DNA of 43,073 bases, from positions 1-43,073 of the forward strand of contig DATFMH010000121.1 in NCBI GenBank assembly GCA_035267045.1. Direction: 5' to 3'. Of this stretch, positions 1 to 8,285 are shown in pieces. The stretch is from DATFMH01 sp035267045 (GTDB taxonomy: Bacteria; Bacteroidota; Rhodothermia; Balneolales; DATFMH01). Made by a program: the position numbers and the translations under genes. The number at the start of each line of letters is the position of its first letter. Within the stretch, counting starts at the first letter, position 1. The notes beneath the pieces were generated by a model, which made no database searches, was not told the origin of the DNA, and saw only the letters and a program-made list of their open reading frames with translations.

Positions 1-72
1 TATAGACAATCTCTTAATACAAATTACCTATTCAACTTTAAACTCACAATTTGAAAGGAAGGGGGAAGATAA

Positions 73-447
73 TTATTCATTAGAATGCAAAGCTATTTTG
101 TTCCCTTCTGAATCTTCAAAGATGGCTGTAAACCCATATTCCCCGATACTTGTTCTGGGGGTAAGAATTTTACCTCCCTTATTCGTTATTCTTTTTAAAG
201 TCTCATCGATATCATCCACTGAAAAATAGATCAACGTGCCATCATGAGAAGGATTAAAGTCCTTAACTTTGATAAGTGTTCCCGTTGTACCGGTAGCTTC
301 CATCATGGGAAACCAAGCCATTTTGCTTTCGTCCATCTCATTCAGATCGAGTTTCATTTCAAATACATATTCATAGAATGCCCTGGCACGATCGAGATCA
401 TTAACAGGTATTTCAAACCAATTTACAGGATTTGCTTTCTCAGTCAT
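73..447 (-). CDS. VOC (glyoxalase/bleomycin-resistance fold) family protein
   Basis: A 124-residue single-domain protein of the vicinal oxygen chelate superfamily. It opens with NPVNWFEIPVNDLDRARAFYEYVF, typical of the first beta-alpha-beta-beta-beta module, and ends with IFEDSEGNKIALHSNE, the usual strand carrying the last metal-ligand Glu and a terminal His. The length fits stand-alone VOC proteins that work as dimers. Substrate cannot be told from sequence; such proteins act as dioxygenases, isomerases or binding proteins. It lies on the same strand as paaABCD but 276 bp beyond paaD with a tandem repeat between, so it is probably not part of that operon. The start ATG has a modest purine-rich tract (AGAGAG) upstream. 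Family assignment is secure, function unknown. Confidence 0.85.
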   Translation of the reverse strand: MTEKANPVNWFEIPVNDLDRARAFYEYVFEMKLDLNEMDESKMAWFPMMEATGTTGTLIKVKDFNPSHDGTLIYFSVDDIDETLKRITNKGGKILTPRTSIGEYGFTAIFEDSEGNKIALHSNE

Positions 448-562
448 CGTTATACTCTCTTGAAGTGATTGTCATAGATTACATCATTTGTATACATCCT
501 TTATTAAATATATGGCTTTGCTATAATCATCATGAATTAAATAAATACAATTATATAAGAAA

Positions 563-653
<91 letters not shown>

Positions 654-723
654 GGAATGTTGCCTGTATATATCACAAAAAACCTCTTAAAACTAAATAT
701 ATAAAGTAACCCGTAACACTACA

Positions 724-1233
724 TCAGTGGCATTTAAAATGCTCGAAGGGCTGATTACATTCTTTGCAAAAATAGAGTGCTTTACAGGCTGTGGAACCGA
801 ATTCGGCTTGTAATTCTGTGTTCAGGGAATCGCAATAGGGACAGGGGACAATCCTTGTTTTTTGCGCTTCGAATAGTAGTTCTTCATCGGATATTTTCTC
901 AGGTGGGGCGATGCCGTATTCTTTCAATTTACGCTTTGCCTCGTCCGTCAGCCAATTGGTCGTCCATGCTTCAGAAAAATCAGTTTTGACAATGGCATCT
1001 GATATTCCATGTTTGTCAAGTGTCTTTCTAATCTCATTTTCAATTACTTTCATGGCCGGGCAACCCGAATAAGTGGGGGTAATTTTAATAATAAGCCTAT
1101 CCTTATCATCATATTTAATACCACGTACAATACCCATTTCCACCACATTAAGCACCGGGATTTCCGGATCAGTCACTTCTTCCAGAATCGTCCTGATTTC
1201 ATCATCGGAATATTTTTTAACCGTTTCAGGCAT
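724..1233 (-). CDS. paaD: PaaD, phenylacetyl-CoA epoxidase assembly/maturation protein
   Basis: 169 residues. The N-terminal half is a MIP18/DUF59 domain (DPEIP at 22-26; YSGCPA with Cys58), the family that also includes SufT-type iron-sulfur assembly factors. The C-terminal third is a Cys-rich zinc- or metal-binding segment (Cys131, Cys134, Cys150, Cys156, Cys159, Cys168), the hallmark of PaaD. In known systems PaaD is needed for an active PaaABC(E) complex, probably through metal or Fe-S maturation, and is not itself the oxygenase. It is the last gene of paaABCD, 88 bp after paaC; that spacer carries two 7-bp repeats. Assignment is firm from motif plus context. Confidence 0.95.
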   Translation of the reverse strand: MPETVKKYSDDEIRTILEEVTDPEIPVLNVVEMGIVRGIKYDDKDRLIIKITPTYSGCPAMKVIENEIRKTLDKHGISDAIVKTDFSEAWTTNWLTDEAKRKLKEYGIAPPEKISDEELLFEAQKTRIVPCPYCDSLNTELQAEFGSTACKALYFCKECNQPFEHFKCH

Positions 1234-1304
1234 TGTCTACCATGTTATATAGTTTTAAAAAACATCTCTCTATTATAATAACTAACTCAGTACGTAACTT
1301 ATTT

Positions 1305-1321
1305 CAACTGGCAACTGGCAA
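1305..1321. repeat. Two-unit heptamer repeat (CAACTGG) touching the paaC stop
   Basis: CAACTGG occurs twice in tandem followed by CAA, directly before the paaC stop codon (minus strand). It shares the 7-bp period of the array at 563-653 and of other spacer tracts in this window. Confidence 0.7.
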
Positions 1322-2107
1322 TCACCATTCGGCATCAGGAAAGGTCCTTGGCAGAGTCTGCATCTCACCCAAAAGATAACCAAGATGTTCGGTATGTATT
1401 CCCTGACGGCCTCCTGTTTGCATGTATTGATCATCTGTGGGAACGCTCAATGTGGCTTCAGCAAGGGTTTCCTGTATTTTATTCTTCCAGTCCGGTTTGA
1501 TGGATTCCAGGTCAACGGCAATTCCTTCCTTTATAAGCCTGTTGTCAACATCATCCATATAAAAAAGTTCTTCTGTATACATCCAGATTTCATCAAATGC
1601 ATTTTGCATCCGTTCGTGGCTTTCTTCGGTACCATCACCCAACCGGAGTGTCCATTCACGGCTGTGTCGAAAATGGTAGCGTGCTTCCTTTAGCGCTTTG
1701 GATGCTAATCCTTTAAGCTGCTCATCATTACTACCTAATAACTTTTGATAGAATAGAAGACTGAACGTACTGAAAAGCAATTGCCGGGCGACAGTAAATG
1801 CAAAATCACCTATGGGCAGTTCCACCATTTTAATATTCAGGTATTCCCGCTCCGTTCTAAAATAGGCTATCTTGTCTTCATCCCGGCCATTATCTTCGAT
1901 TTCTCCGGCATATTTTAACAAAGACGCCGCATGCCCGATATAATCCAGGGCAATATTAGCCATGGCAATATCTTCCTCCAGTACAGGTCCGTGTCCGCAC
2001 CATTCCGAAAGCCGGTGGCCTAAAACAAGCCGGTCGTCGGCCAGTCTCAGCAGGTACGTAAAAAAAGCTTCTTTAGTAGTCACATTTTGCGTAGTAGGTG
2101 TACTCAT
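1322..2107 (-). CDS. paaC: PaaC, structural subunit of phenylacetyl-CoA 1,2-epoxidase
   Basis: 261 residues, all-helical ferritin-like protein with the PaaC signatures LADDRLVLGHRLSEWCGHGPVLEEDIAMANIALDYIGHA near the N-terminus and EARYHFRHSREWTLRLGDGTEESHERM in the middle. PaaC pairs with PaaA in the epoxidase core; it has the fold but not the catalytic diiron centre. The complex converts phenylacetyl-CoA to ring-1,2-epoxyphenylacetyl-CoA in the cytoplasm. The start overlaps the end of paaB by 4 bp (ATGA type), so the two are likely translationally coupled. Length is normal for the family. Confidence 0.96.
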   Translation of the reverse strand: MSTPTTQNVTTKEAFFTYLLRLADDRLVLGHRLSEWCGHGPVLEEDIAMANIALDYIGHAASLLKYAGEIEDNGRDEDKIAYFRTEREYLNIKMVELPIGDFAFTVARQLLFSTFSLLFYQKLLGSNDEQLKGLASKALKEARYHFRHSREWTLRLGDGTEESHERMQNAFDEIWMYTEELFYMDDVDNRLIKEGIAVDLESIKPDWKNKIQETLAEATLSVPTDDQYMQTGGRQGIHTEHLGYLLGEMQTLPRTFPDAEW

Positions 2108-2412
2108 GATTTCTTCTTTACGGCTCTCGGTGTACTGTAAAATTGAGGATGTCGATAAACTTTGTCGTTGGCCGGATCAAAAAACGCCCCGACGTCTTCA
2201 GGTGTTGAAGCGGTTATAGATTCGGATGGAACGACCCATATACTTATTGCCTCGTTACGCCTGCTGTAAACGTCTCTGGCATTTTGAAGCGCCATTTCCG
2301 CATCCGGTGCATGTACATTACCGGCATGTTCATGTGGAGCTCCGCTTTTCTTTTGTGTGAAGACTTCCCACAAGGGCCATTGTGTATCGTCAGATTGATG
2401 GTTTTGACTCAT
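2104..2412 (-). CDS. paaB: PaaB, small subunit of phenylacetyl-CoA 1,2-epoxidase
   Basis: 102 residues, the usual PaaB size. Typical features are QWPLWEVFTQKKSGAPHEHAGNVHAPDAEMALQNARDVYSRR and a conserved IWVVPS strand. PaaB bridges PaaAC heterodimers and is required for electron transfer to the epoxidase. It follows paaA by 37 bp and overlaps paaC by 4 bp. The C-terminus carries a basic KKKS tail. No strong Shine-Dalgarno precedes the ATG, as is common in this lineage. Confidence 0.96.
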   Translation of the reverse strand: MSQNHQSDDTQWPLWEVFTQKKSGAPHEHAGNVHAPDAEMALQNARDVYSRRNEAISIWVVPSESITASTPEDVGAFFDPANDKVYRHPQFYSTPRAVKKKS

Positions 2413-2449
2413 TAATTTAAGATTGATCTGTTGGTTAACGGGTTATTAT

Positions 2450-3388
2450 TCAGGATGCTTTCTTTGCTTTGTGCTTGCGGGCATATTCTGCAGCTGCTTT
2501 ACGAACCCAAAGTCCATTGTCATGTGCCGATTTACGTGCTTTCATTCGTTCACGGTTACACGGGCCGTTTCCTTTAATGACATTCCAGAATTCATCCCAG
2601 TCAATTTCTCCGAATTCCCAATGTTTGGTTTCCTTATTATACTTCAATTCCGGATCCGGTAAGGTCACATTAATAGCCTGCGCTTCTACAACAACGCGGT
2701 CAACAAAACTTTGGCGGAGTTCATCATTCGTTTTTAATTTAACCTGCCAGTTGAGAAGCTCATCGCTATTTGGGGAATCACTGTCGTGTGGACCAAACAT
2801 CATCAAAGTAGGCCACCACCAGCGGTTTACAGCATCCTGTACCATTTTTTGCTGCTCTTCCGTCCCGTTCATCATTACGGCCAGCATCTCGTATCCCTGT
2901 TTCTTATGGAAGCTTTCTTCTTTACAAATACGGATCATGGCCCTGGAATAGGGGCCGTAGGAACTTCGTGCCAGCATCGTTTGATTAATAATTGCTGCAC
3001 CGTCTACCAGCCATCCGATAACTCCAATGTCAGCCCATGTAAGTGTCGGATAATTGAATATACTCGAATATTTGGCTTTGCCGCTTAATAATTGATCGAT
3101 CATTTCTTTCCGGCTGATACCAAGGGTCTCGGTTGAGCTGTAGATATAGAGGCCGTGTCCGGCTTCGTCCTGTACTTTTGCCAACAGAACCATTTTTCTT
3201 TTTAACGAAGGAGCTCGTGTAATCCAGTTACCCTCAGGCAGCATTCCCACAATTTCGGAATGGGCATGTTGGGACATCATGCGGATTAACTGTTTTCTAT
3301 AGCGTTCGGGCATCCACTCTTTTGGTTCAATTTTCTCGCCGGCTTCGATTCTATTTTGAAATTCCTTATTTCTTAGTTCATCATCCAT
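2450..3388 (-). CDS. paaA: PaaA, catalytic diiron subunit of phenylacetyl-CoA 1,2-epoxidase
   Basis: 312 residues, normal length. The diiron ligands expected for PaaA can be located: Glu45 (HSEIVG), Glu75 and His78 (QDEAGHG), Asp129 (WLVDG), Glu158 and His161 (KEESFH). It activates O2 and epoxidises the ring of phenylacetyl-CoA, the first oxygen-dependent step of aerobic phenylacetate degradation. It is the first gene of paaABCD and diverges from hppD across a 388-bp regulatory spacer. A GGAAG ribosome site lies 8 bp upstream of the ATG inside a short palindromic sequence. The partner reductase PaaE is not found next to it, so its electron supply must be encoded elsewhere. Confidence 0.97.
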   Translation of the reverse strand: MDDELRNKEFQNRIEAGEKIEPKEWMPERYRKQLIRMMSQHAHSEIVGMLPEGNWITRAPSLKRKMVLLAKVQDEAGHGLYIYSSTETLGISRKEMIDQLLSGKAKYSSIFNYPTLTWADIGVIGWLVDGAAIINQTMLARSSYGPYSRAMIRICKEESFHKKQGYEMLAVMMNGTEEQQKMVQDAVNRWWWPTLMMFGPHDSDSPNSDELLNWQVKLKTNDELRQSFVDRVVVEAQAINVTLPDPELKYNKETKHWEFGEIDWDEFWNVIKGNGPCNRERMKARKSAHDNGLWVRKAAAEYARKHKAKKAS

Positions 3389-3776
3389 AAAAGCGCTTCC
3401 ATTTACTTAATACTGGTTCATCCAATCATTATAACATACAAGTTACACAAAAAAAATTCATCTGTTATTCTTCTTTAATAGGTCGATAAGATGTGTCGAT
3501 TAGATAATATCATATCTTCCTGTCTGTTATAAAAACGAGAAGATCACGTAAATCTTGCTTTTTTAGATCATGAATCTGTGCAGTTGGAAATTATTGATCA
3601 GAATTGATTTCGGGAAATCCGGATCATTGTGGCTCTTTTTTTATATCAACAGTTTTTAAAGCATAGAATTCGACTAATTTATTTTGAGATATGATTGCAT
3701 TACTCCTATATTAAAAACTACCAGGCAATGATAGAAAAGCGCTTTTTTTATTAAAAAAAGAAACAGAGGTTGAGCA
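3389..3776. promoter_or_regulatory. Divergent regulatory spacer between paaA and hppD
   Basis: 388 bp without a plausible gene. It must hold promoters for both paaABCD (minus) and hppD (plus). AAAAGCGCTT occurs at both ends: 3389-3398, touching the paaA start, and 3735-3744, where it is part of a 12-bp perfect palindrome (3735-3746), 31 bp before the hppD start. Just after the second copy is an AT-only dyad (3742-3760, 9-bp arms with 1-nt centre). I cannot name a regulator or fix the -35/-10 elements. Confidence 0.6.
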
Positions 3777-4934
3777 ATGAGCACGGCAATGAAAAATAAA
3801 GAACAAGAGAAAGGCCTTTTAGAACGGCCGGAAGAAAAAGAATTTAATGATCACCTTGGACTGATTGACATCGATCACATTGAATTTTATGTCAATAATG
3901 CCAAACAGGCAGCTTATTATTATCAGAAAATATTCGGATTTCAGTTGCAGGCATATCAGGGGCTTGAAACGGGTGTGCGTGATCGTGCATCGTACCTGTT
4001 AACACAGGGTAATATACGATTTGTCCTCACAACTCCCTTAAACAGCAATTCGCCTATTGCGGATCATTGTAAAAGGCATGGTGACGGTGTAAAAGATATC
4101 GCTATGTTGGTTCAGAATGTGGAACGCGCTTACAAAGAATCCATCAAACGCGGTGCGATAAGTGTTCAGGAACCAACAGAGTATAAAGATGAAAATGGTG
4201 TTGTGGTGAAAGCAAGTATTGCCGCATATGGCGATACTATTCACTCATTTATTGACAGAAGTAAATACAATGGGCTATTTTTCCCGAACTTCAGGGAGAT
4301 GGAAACGAATCTGGATATTAAACCCGTCGGCCTTCAATATGTGGATCATTGTGTTGGGAATGTCGCCGAAGGAAAGATGAATGAATGGGTAGCTTTTTAT
4401 CGTGATGTGTTGGGATTTAGTCAATATATCCATTTTGATGATAAAGACATTTCAACCAAGTACTCTGCATTAATGTCGAAAGTGATGGCCGGTGGACGCG
4501 GACGAATCAAATTTCCCATTAACGAGCCTGCAAAGGGGAAAAAGAAATCTCAGATAGAAGAATTCCTGGATTTTTATGAAGGGCCCGGCGTACAGCACAT
4601 TGCATTGTTGGTTCCGGATATAATTGATGCTGTATCCAAATTGCAGGATAATGGATTGATGTTCCTGCATGCTCCCGATGCCTATTATGATGTATTGACA
4701 GACCGGGTCGGTAAGATCGATGAAAATATTGATGATCTTCGCAGACTCGGTATTCTGGTTGACAGGGATGATGAAGGTTATCTCCTTCAGATTTTCTCCA
4801 AACCGCTATCTGATCGGCCGACTTTATTTATAGAAATTATTCAACGTAAGGGTGCCCGCGGTTTCGGAAAGGGTAATTTTAAAGCATTATTTGAGGCCAT
4901 TGAGCGTGAACAGGAGTTACGCGGCAATTTATAA
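3777..4934 (+). CDS. hppD: 4-hydroxyphenylpyruvate dioxygenase
   Basis: 385 residues with two VOC modules. The N-terminal module starts at DHIEFYVNNAKQAAYYYQKIFGF (about 33-55); the catalytic C-terminal module holds the iron ligands His191 (YVDHCVGN), His274 (GVQHIALLVP) and Glu353 (FIEIIQRKG), with spacings like characterised HPPD enzymes. The C-terminal GFGKGNFKALFEAIEREQ helix that closes the active site is present. It converts 4-hydroxyphenylpyruvate plus O2 to homogentisate and CO2 in tyrosine breakdown. A GAGG ribosome site lies 7 bp before the ATG. hmgA follows on the same strand, giving the first two oxygenative steps of the pathway. Confidence 0.97.
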   Translation: MSTAMKNKEQEKGLLERPEEKEFNDHLGLIDIDHIEFYVNNAKQAAYYYQKIFGFQLQAYQGLETGVRDRASYLLTQGNIRFVLTTPLNSNSPIADHCKRHGDGVKDIAMLVQNVERAYKESIKRGAISVQEPTEYKDENGVVVKASIAAYGDTIHSFIDRSKYNGLFFPNFREMETNLDIKPVGLQYVDHCVGNVAEGKMNEWVAFYRDVLGFSQYIHFDDKDISTKYSALMSKVMAGGRGRIKFPINEPAKGKKKSQIEEFLDFYEGPGVQHIALLVPDIIDAVSKLQDNGLMFLHAPDAYYDVLTDRVGKIDENIDDLRRLGILVDRDDEGYLLQIFSKPLSDRPTLFIEIIQRKGARGFGKGNFKALFEAIEREQELRGNL

Positions 4935-4961
4935 GTCAAGGTCAAGAGTGAACAGTTAAAG

Positions 4962-4993
4962 CTTCCTGTCCTGCCAATTGACAGGACAGGAAG
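4962..4993 (+). terminator. Perfect 12-bp hairpin between hppD and hmgA
   Basis: CTTCCTGTCCTG (4962-4973) pairs perfectly with CAGGACAGGAAG (4982-4993) over an 8-nt loop, 28 bp after the hppD stop. No U-run follows (TTCATTATAA), so it may be a weak or attenuating terminator or a 3-prime mRNA-stabilising hairpin that sets unequal hppD and hmgA expression. Confidence 0.6.
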
Positions 4994-5050
4994 TTCATTA
5001 TAACCGGATCATGATGGACATTATTACAGCCAACTTAATATGGAATTATT

Positions 5051-6202
5051 ATGATTTACCATCAATTAGGAGATATACCGCATAAACGTCATACGCAGTT
5101 TCGTAATCCGGAAGGTCAATTATATACGGAAGAATTATTTGGAACAGAAGGGTTTTCTGGCAGTTCTTCTTTATTATATCATAAAACACCGCCGACCAGG
5201 GTGACGAATGTTCAGCCCGGTAAAGAAATTGAAATTAAACCCTGGAAAGAAGGGTTATTACGGCATCATCATTTATTAACGAAAGATATTAAAGCCGGTG
5301 GTGATCCGGTTGAGAGCCGTAAGGTGTTATTGTATAATAATGATATTCAAATTGGTGTAGCACGGCCAACTGATAAGATGGATTATTTTTATCGCAACGG
5401 AGAACATGATGAAGTTCTGTTCATCCATTATGGTAAAGGGCATTTCCAATCTCAATTCGGACGATTGCCATTTGGACCCGGTGATTATATTATCGTTCCT
5501 CGCGGTACAACCTATAAGATGGTTTTCGAAACAGGAGAAAACCGCATTCTATGTATCGATTCTACAGGGCCTGTAGAAATTCCAAAACGATATCTGTCGC
5601 ATATGGGGCAATTACTGGAAAATAGTCCGTATTGTGAACGCGACATCCGCCGGCCGGAAACACCTCTCTTCATCGATGAAAAAGGGGAATTTGAGATAAG
5701 GATTAAAAAACAGGGACGTATGCATCACTATACATTCGATCATCACCCTTTTGATGTCGTGGGCTGGGATGGTTATTTATATCCATTCATATTTAATATT
5801 AAAGATTTCGAGCCCATAACAGGGCGTATTCATCAGCCACCCCCGGTTCATCAGACATTTGCCGGTACAAATTATGTGCTTTGTTCTTTTGTACCCAGAA
5901 AATTTGATTATCATCCAAAGTCAATACCGGCACCGTATAATCACTCCAATGTCGATTCTGATGAAGTGCTGTATTATGTCGAAGGGGAGTTTATGAGCCG
6001 TAAAGGAGTTGAGGAAACAAGTTTCACCATTCATCCGGGGGGGATTCCACATGGACCACATCCCGGTACGGTTGAAAAAAGTATCGGGGCTGAAAGTACG
6101 GAGGAATATGCCGTGATGGTCGATACATTTCATCCTTTGATTCTGACTGAGGAGGCCAAAAAATTGGATGATGCCAAATATCCGTATTCATGGCTGGAAT
6201 AA
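5051..6202 (+). CDS. hmgA: Homogentisate 1,2-dioxygenase (compact form)
   Basis: 383 residues, a cupin-type Fe(II) dioxygenase opening the homogentisate ring to maleylacetoacetate. The N-terminus (MIYHQLGDIPHKRHTQFR) and the core LHHHLLTKDI-like, GDYIIVPRGTTYK and VHQTFAGTNYVLCSFVPRK segments are typical. Likely iron ligands are His298 (YNHSN), Glu305 (DSDEVL, although Asp304 is also possible) and His334 or His337 (GGIPHGPHPG). It is shorter than the roughly 430-residue proteobacterial and animal enzymes but matches the compact form I associate with Bacteroidota. It sits 116 bp after hppD, separated by a hairpin, and is closed by a strong terminator. Maleylacetoacetate isomerase and fumarylacetoacetase are not in the window. 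Confidence 0.95.
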   Translation: MIYHQLGDIPHKRHTQFRNPEGQLYTEELFGTEGFSGSSSLLYHKTPPTRVTNVQPGKEIEIKPWKEGLLRHHHLLTKDIKAGGDPVESRKVLLYNNDIQIGVARPTDKMDYFYRNGEHDEVLFIHYGKGHFQSQFGRLPFGPGDYIIVPRGTTYKMVFETGENRILCIDSTGPVEIPKRYLSHMGQLLENSPYCERDIRRPETPLFIDEKGEFEIRIKKQGRMHHYTFDHHPFDVVGWDGYLYPFIFNIKDFEPITGRIHQPPPVHQTFAGTNYVLCSFVPRKFDYHPKSIPAPYNHSNVDSDEVLYYVEGEFMSRKGVEETSFTIHPGGIPHGPHPGTVEKSIGAESTEEYAVMVDTFHPLILTEEAKKLDDAKYPYSWLE

Positions 6203-6214
6203 TGATTGTTTATA

Positions 6215-6246
6215 GTCGGTGAATCAAAATATTCACCGGCTTTTTA
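6215..6246 (+). terminator. Rho-independent terminator after hmgA
   Basis: GTCGGTGAAT (6215-6224) pairs with ATTCACCGGC (6231-6240), a 10-bp stem with one G-U pair and a 6-nt loop, followed at once by a T5 run. It lies 12 bp after the hmgA stop and ends the hppD-hmgA unit. Confidence 0.88.
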
Positions 6247-6343
6247 TTATTTACTTACTTATTAAACAGGTAACAGTGGGATGGCCTGTTAATTAATAAA
6301 CAGTGAGCTAAGATTTTTTTCTAAAAAACCGGGTTGGAGACTC

Positions 6344-8005
6344 ATGGTTTATACTAAAGAATTACAACGTAAAATTGATCAGGCGCGGCAATTGCATCAT
6401 CAACAATTAGAGCCACTTAAATGGTCGAATTTCTGTGAGTTGGTTAATGAGCGAATGACTGATAACCGTATATATCTTACGTATATCGATAGTAAAGACC
6501 ATAAAGTAGAATTGAGCTATAAAGAATTTTCTGAAAAGGCGTTTGCACTTGCACGTTATCTACAAGAGAGGGGGCTCCAACCCGGTAATCGTATTGCAAC
6601 TGTTTCACATAATCATTGGCAGACAGTAGTTATGTATTTTGCCGCTTGGTTGATAGGTGTTGTTGTGGTGCCTGTTAACCTGGGTGAAGATGATGAACGC
6701 ATTGATTATATCCTCGAAAACGGGGAGGTTAAACTGGCTTTTGTAAGGGGACAGTATTTTGATCGTATTCAGAAAATTGTCAATGCTAATAGTAAGTTAG
6801 CGCATATAGAGCTTACGGATTGTGGTGACAGCCTTGAGCCATTTACAGAGGGGAAGGAAGCTACGCCAACAGAGGCTGATATAGACGGTGAAACAGATGC
6901 ACTTATCGTGTATACATCGGGAACGACAGGGAAACCCAAAGCTGTTTTGCTCACGCAGCGTAATTTGTTGGAAGACGCTCGTAGTATTTCGGAATGGCAT
7001 CAAATATCGGCAGAAACACGAATGATGTGTGTATTGCCTATTCATCATGTTAACGGAACTGTCGTGACGATGGTCACGCCTTTTTACCAGGGAGGATCGA
7101 CGGTGCTGAATCAAAAATTCAGAGTGAAAAGATTCTTTCCGATTCTAAATGAGGAAAACGTTCATGTGGTCAGCGTTGTTCCGACTCTTCTGCAATTTTT
7201 AAACAATGAATATCGGGACCAAAAAGCACCTGATATAAAATCCCTGAAACATATTATTTGCGGTGCGGGTCCACTGACTATTAATGTGGCGAAAAAATTT
7301 GAGGAGAAGTTCAATATACCAATCATTCATGGTTATGGTTTGTCAGAAACTACCTGTTATTCCTGTTTTTTACCATTGGATATTGAAGAAAGTGAACACA
7401 ATAAATGGATGCGGGATTTTGGATATCCCAGTATTGGTGTTCCTATACCAGCCAATGAGATGCAGATACATGACGATAAAGGGAACCCGCTTACGGAAAA
7501 TGAAAGAGGGGAGATTGTAGTACGGGGTGTGAATGTTATGAAAGAGTATTACGGTAATCAGGAAGCCAATGAAAAGGCATTTACATACGGTTGGTTTCGA
7601 AGCGGAGATGAGGGGTTTTATCTGAATGATTCACAGAAGCGGCCCTATTTTTTTATCACCGGACGTATTAAAGAGATCATTATCCGTGGTGGGGTGAATC
7701 TGGCTCCGCTCGAAATTGATGAGGTTATCAACAAAGCACCCGGAGTGAAGGCCGGGATAGCCGTTGGTTTTGAAAATGATTGGTACGGCGAAGAAGTTGG
7801 AGCCTACGTACAACTGAGAGACGGTCATGATAAAAATGAGGATCAGATCCTGGGATATTGCCGGAAACATTTACCATTTTCCAAATGTCCGAAAGTTGTG
7901 GTTTTTGGCGATAAGATACCTGTTACATCCACAGGAAAATATCAACGGATGAAAGTAGCTCATTTATTTAAGGCATGGAAAGAAGTGCAATTCAGAAAAA
8001 AGTAA
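6344..8005 (+). CDS. Acyl-CoA/aryl-CoA ligase (adenylate-forming enzyme)
   Basis: 553 residues of the ANL superfamily. Motifs in order: the ATP-binding TSGTTGKPK (191-199), YGLSETT (331-337), GWFRSGD (416-422) with the adenosine-ribose Asp, GRIKEIIIRGG hinge (440-450) and the catalytic lysine in VTSTGK (Lys532). It forms an acyl-adenylate and then a CoA thioester in the cytoplasm. The length and motifs are those of 4-coumarate-CoA/medium-chain ligases and not of the approximately 430-residue phenylacetate-CoA ligase PaaK. Its position beside hmgA, hppD and paa suggests an aromatic or fatty-acid substrate, but this is inference. GGAG lies 6 bp before the ATG. It is separated from hmgA by a terminator and has its own promoter region. 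Confidence 0.9.
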   Translation: MVYTKELQRKIDQARQLHHQQLEPLKWSNFCELVNERMTDNRIYLTYIDSKDHKVELSYKEFSEKAFALARYLQERGLQPGNRIATVSHNHWQTVVMYFAAWLIGVVVVPVNLGEDDERIDYILENGEVKLAFVRGQYFDRIQKIVNANSKLAHIELTDCGDSLEPFTEGKEATPTEADIDGETDALIVYTSGTTGKPKAVLLTQRNLLEDARSISEWHQISAETRMMCVLPIHHVNGTVVTMVTPFYQGGSTVLNQKFRVKRFFPILNEENVHVVSVVPTLLQFLNNEYRDQKAPDIKSLKHIICGAGPLTINVAKKFEEKFNIPIIHGYGLSETTCYSCFLPLDIEESEHNKWMRDFGYPSIGVPIPANEMQIHDDKGNPLTENERGEIVVRGVNVMKEYYGNQEANEKAFTYGWFRSGDEGFYLNDSQKRPYFFITGRIKEIIIRGGVNLAPLEIDEVINKAPGVKAGIAVGFENDWYGEEVGAYVQLRDGHDKNEDQILGYCRKHLPFSKCPKVVVFGDKIPVTSTGKYQRMKVAHLFKAWKEVQFRKK

Positions 8006-8102
8006 TTAAATGACCATTTAAGGATGATCCTTATAGCTTCCTAAAATAATTACGGTTATATCATTTTCTAAAAAAAACTATTGAAAATAAAATAATATAC
8101 TA

Positions 8103-8133
8103 CAGTAAGTAAAATAAATACTGTTACTTATTG
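8103..8133 (+). other. Hairpin downstream of the ligase gene
   Basis: CAGTAAGTA (8103-8111) pairs with TACTTATTG (8125-8133), 9 bp with one G-U, 13-nt loop, about 100 bp after the ligase stop. No U-run follows. The rest of the 280-bp spacer is AT-rich; a further imperfect stem (GTTTAGTTTA with TAAACTGAAAC) lies in the probable leader of the next gene. Confidence 0.4.
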
Positions 8134-8285
8134 TTGGCGATAAGTTTATCTTCCCGCATAATTCTGTTAAAGAGAGACTATTGATTAATTAATCCCGTTA
8201 TAAAATTACTTTGGCGTCGTGTTTAGTTTAAAAAATCCCACCAAGGTGTATAAACTGAAACATACATAAAAGCCTTTAACCGGAA

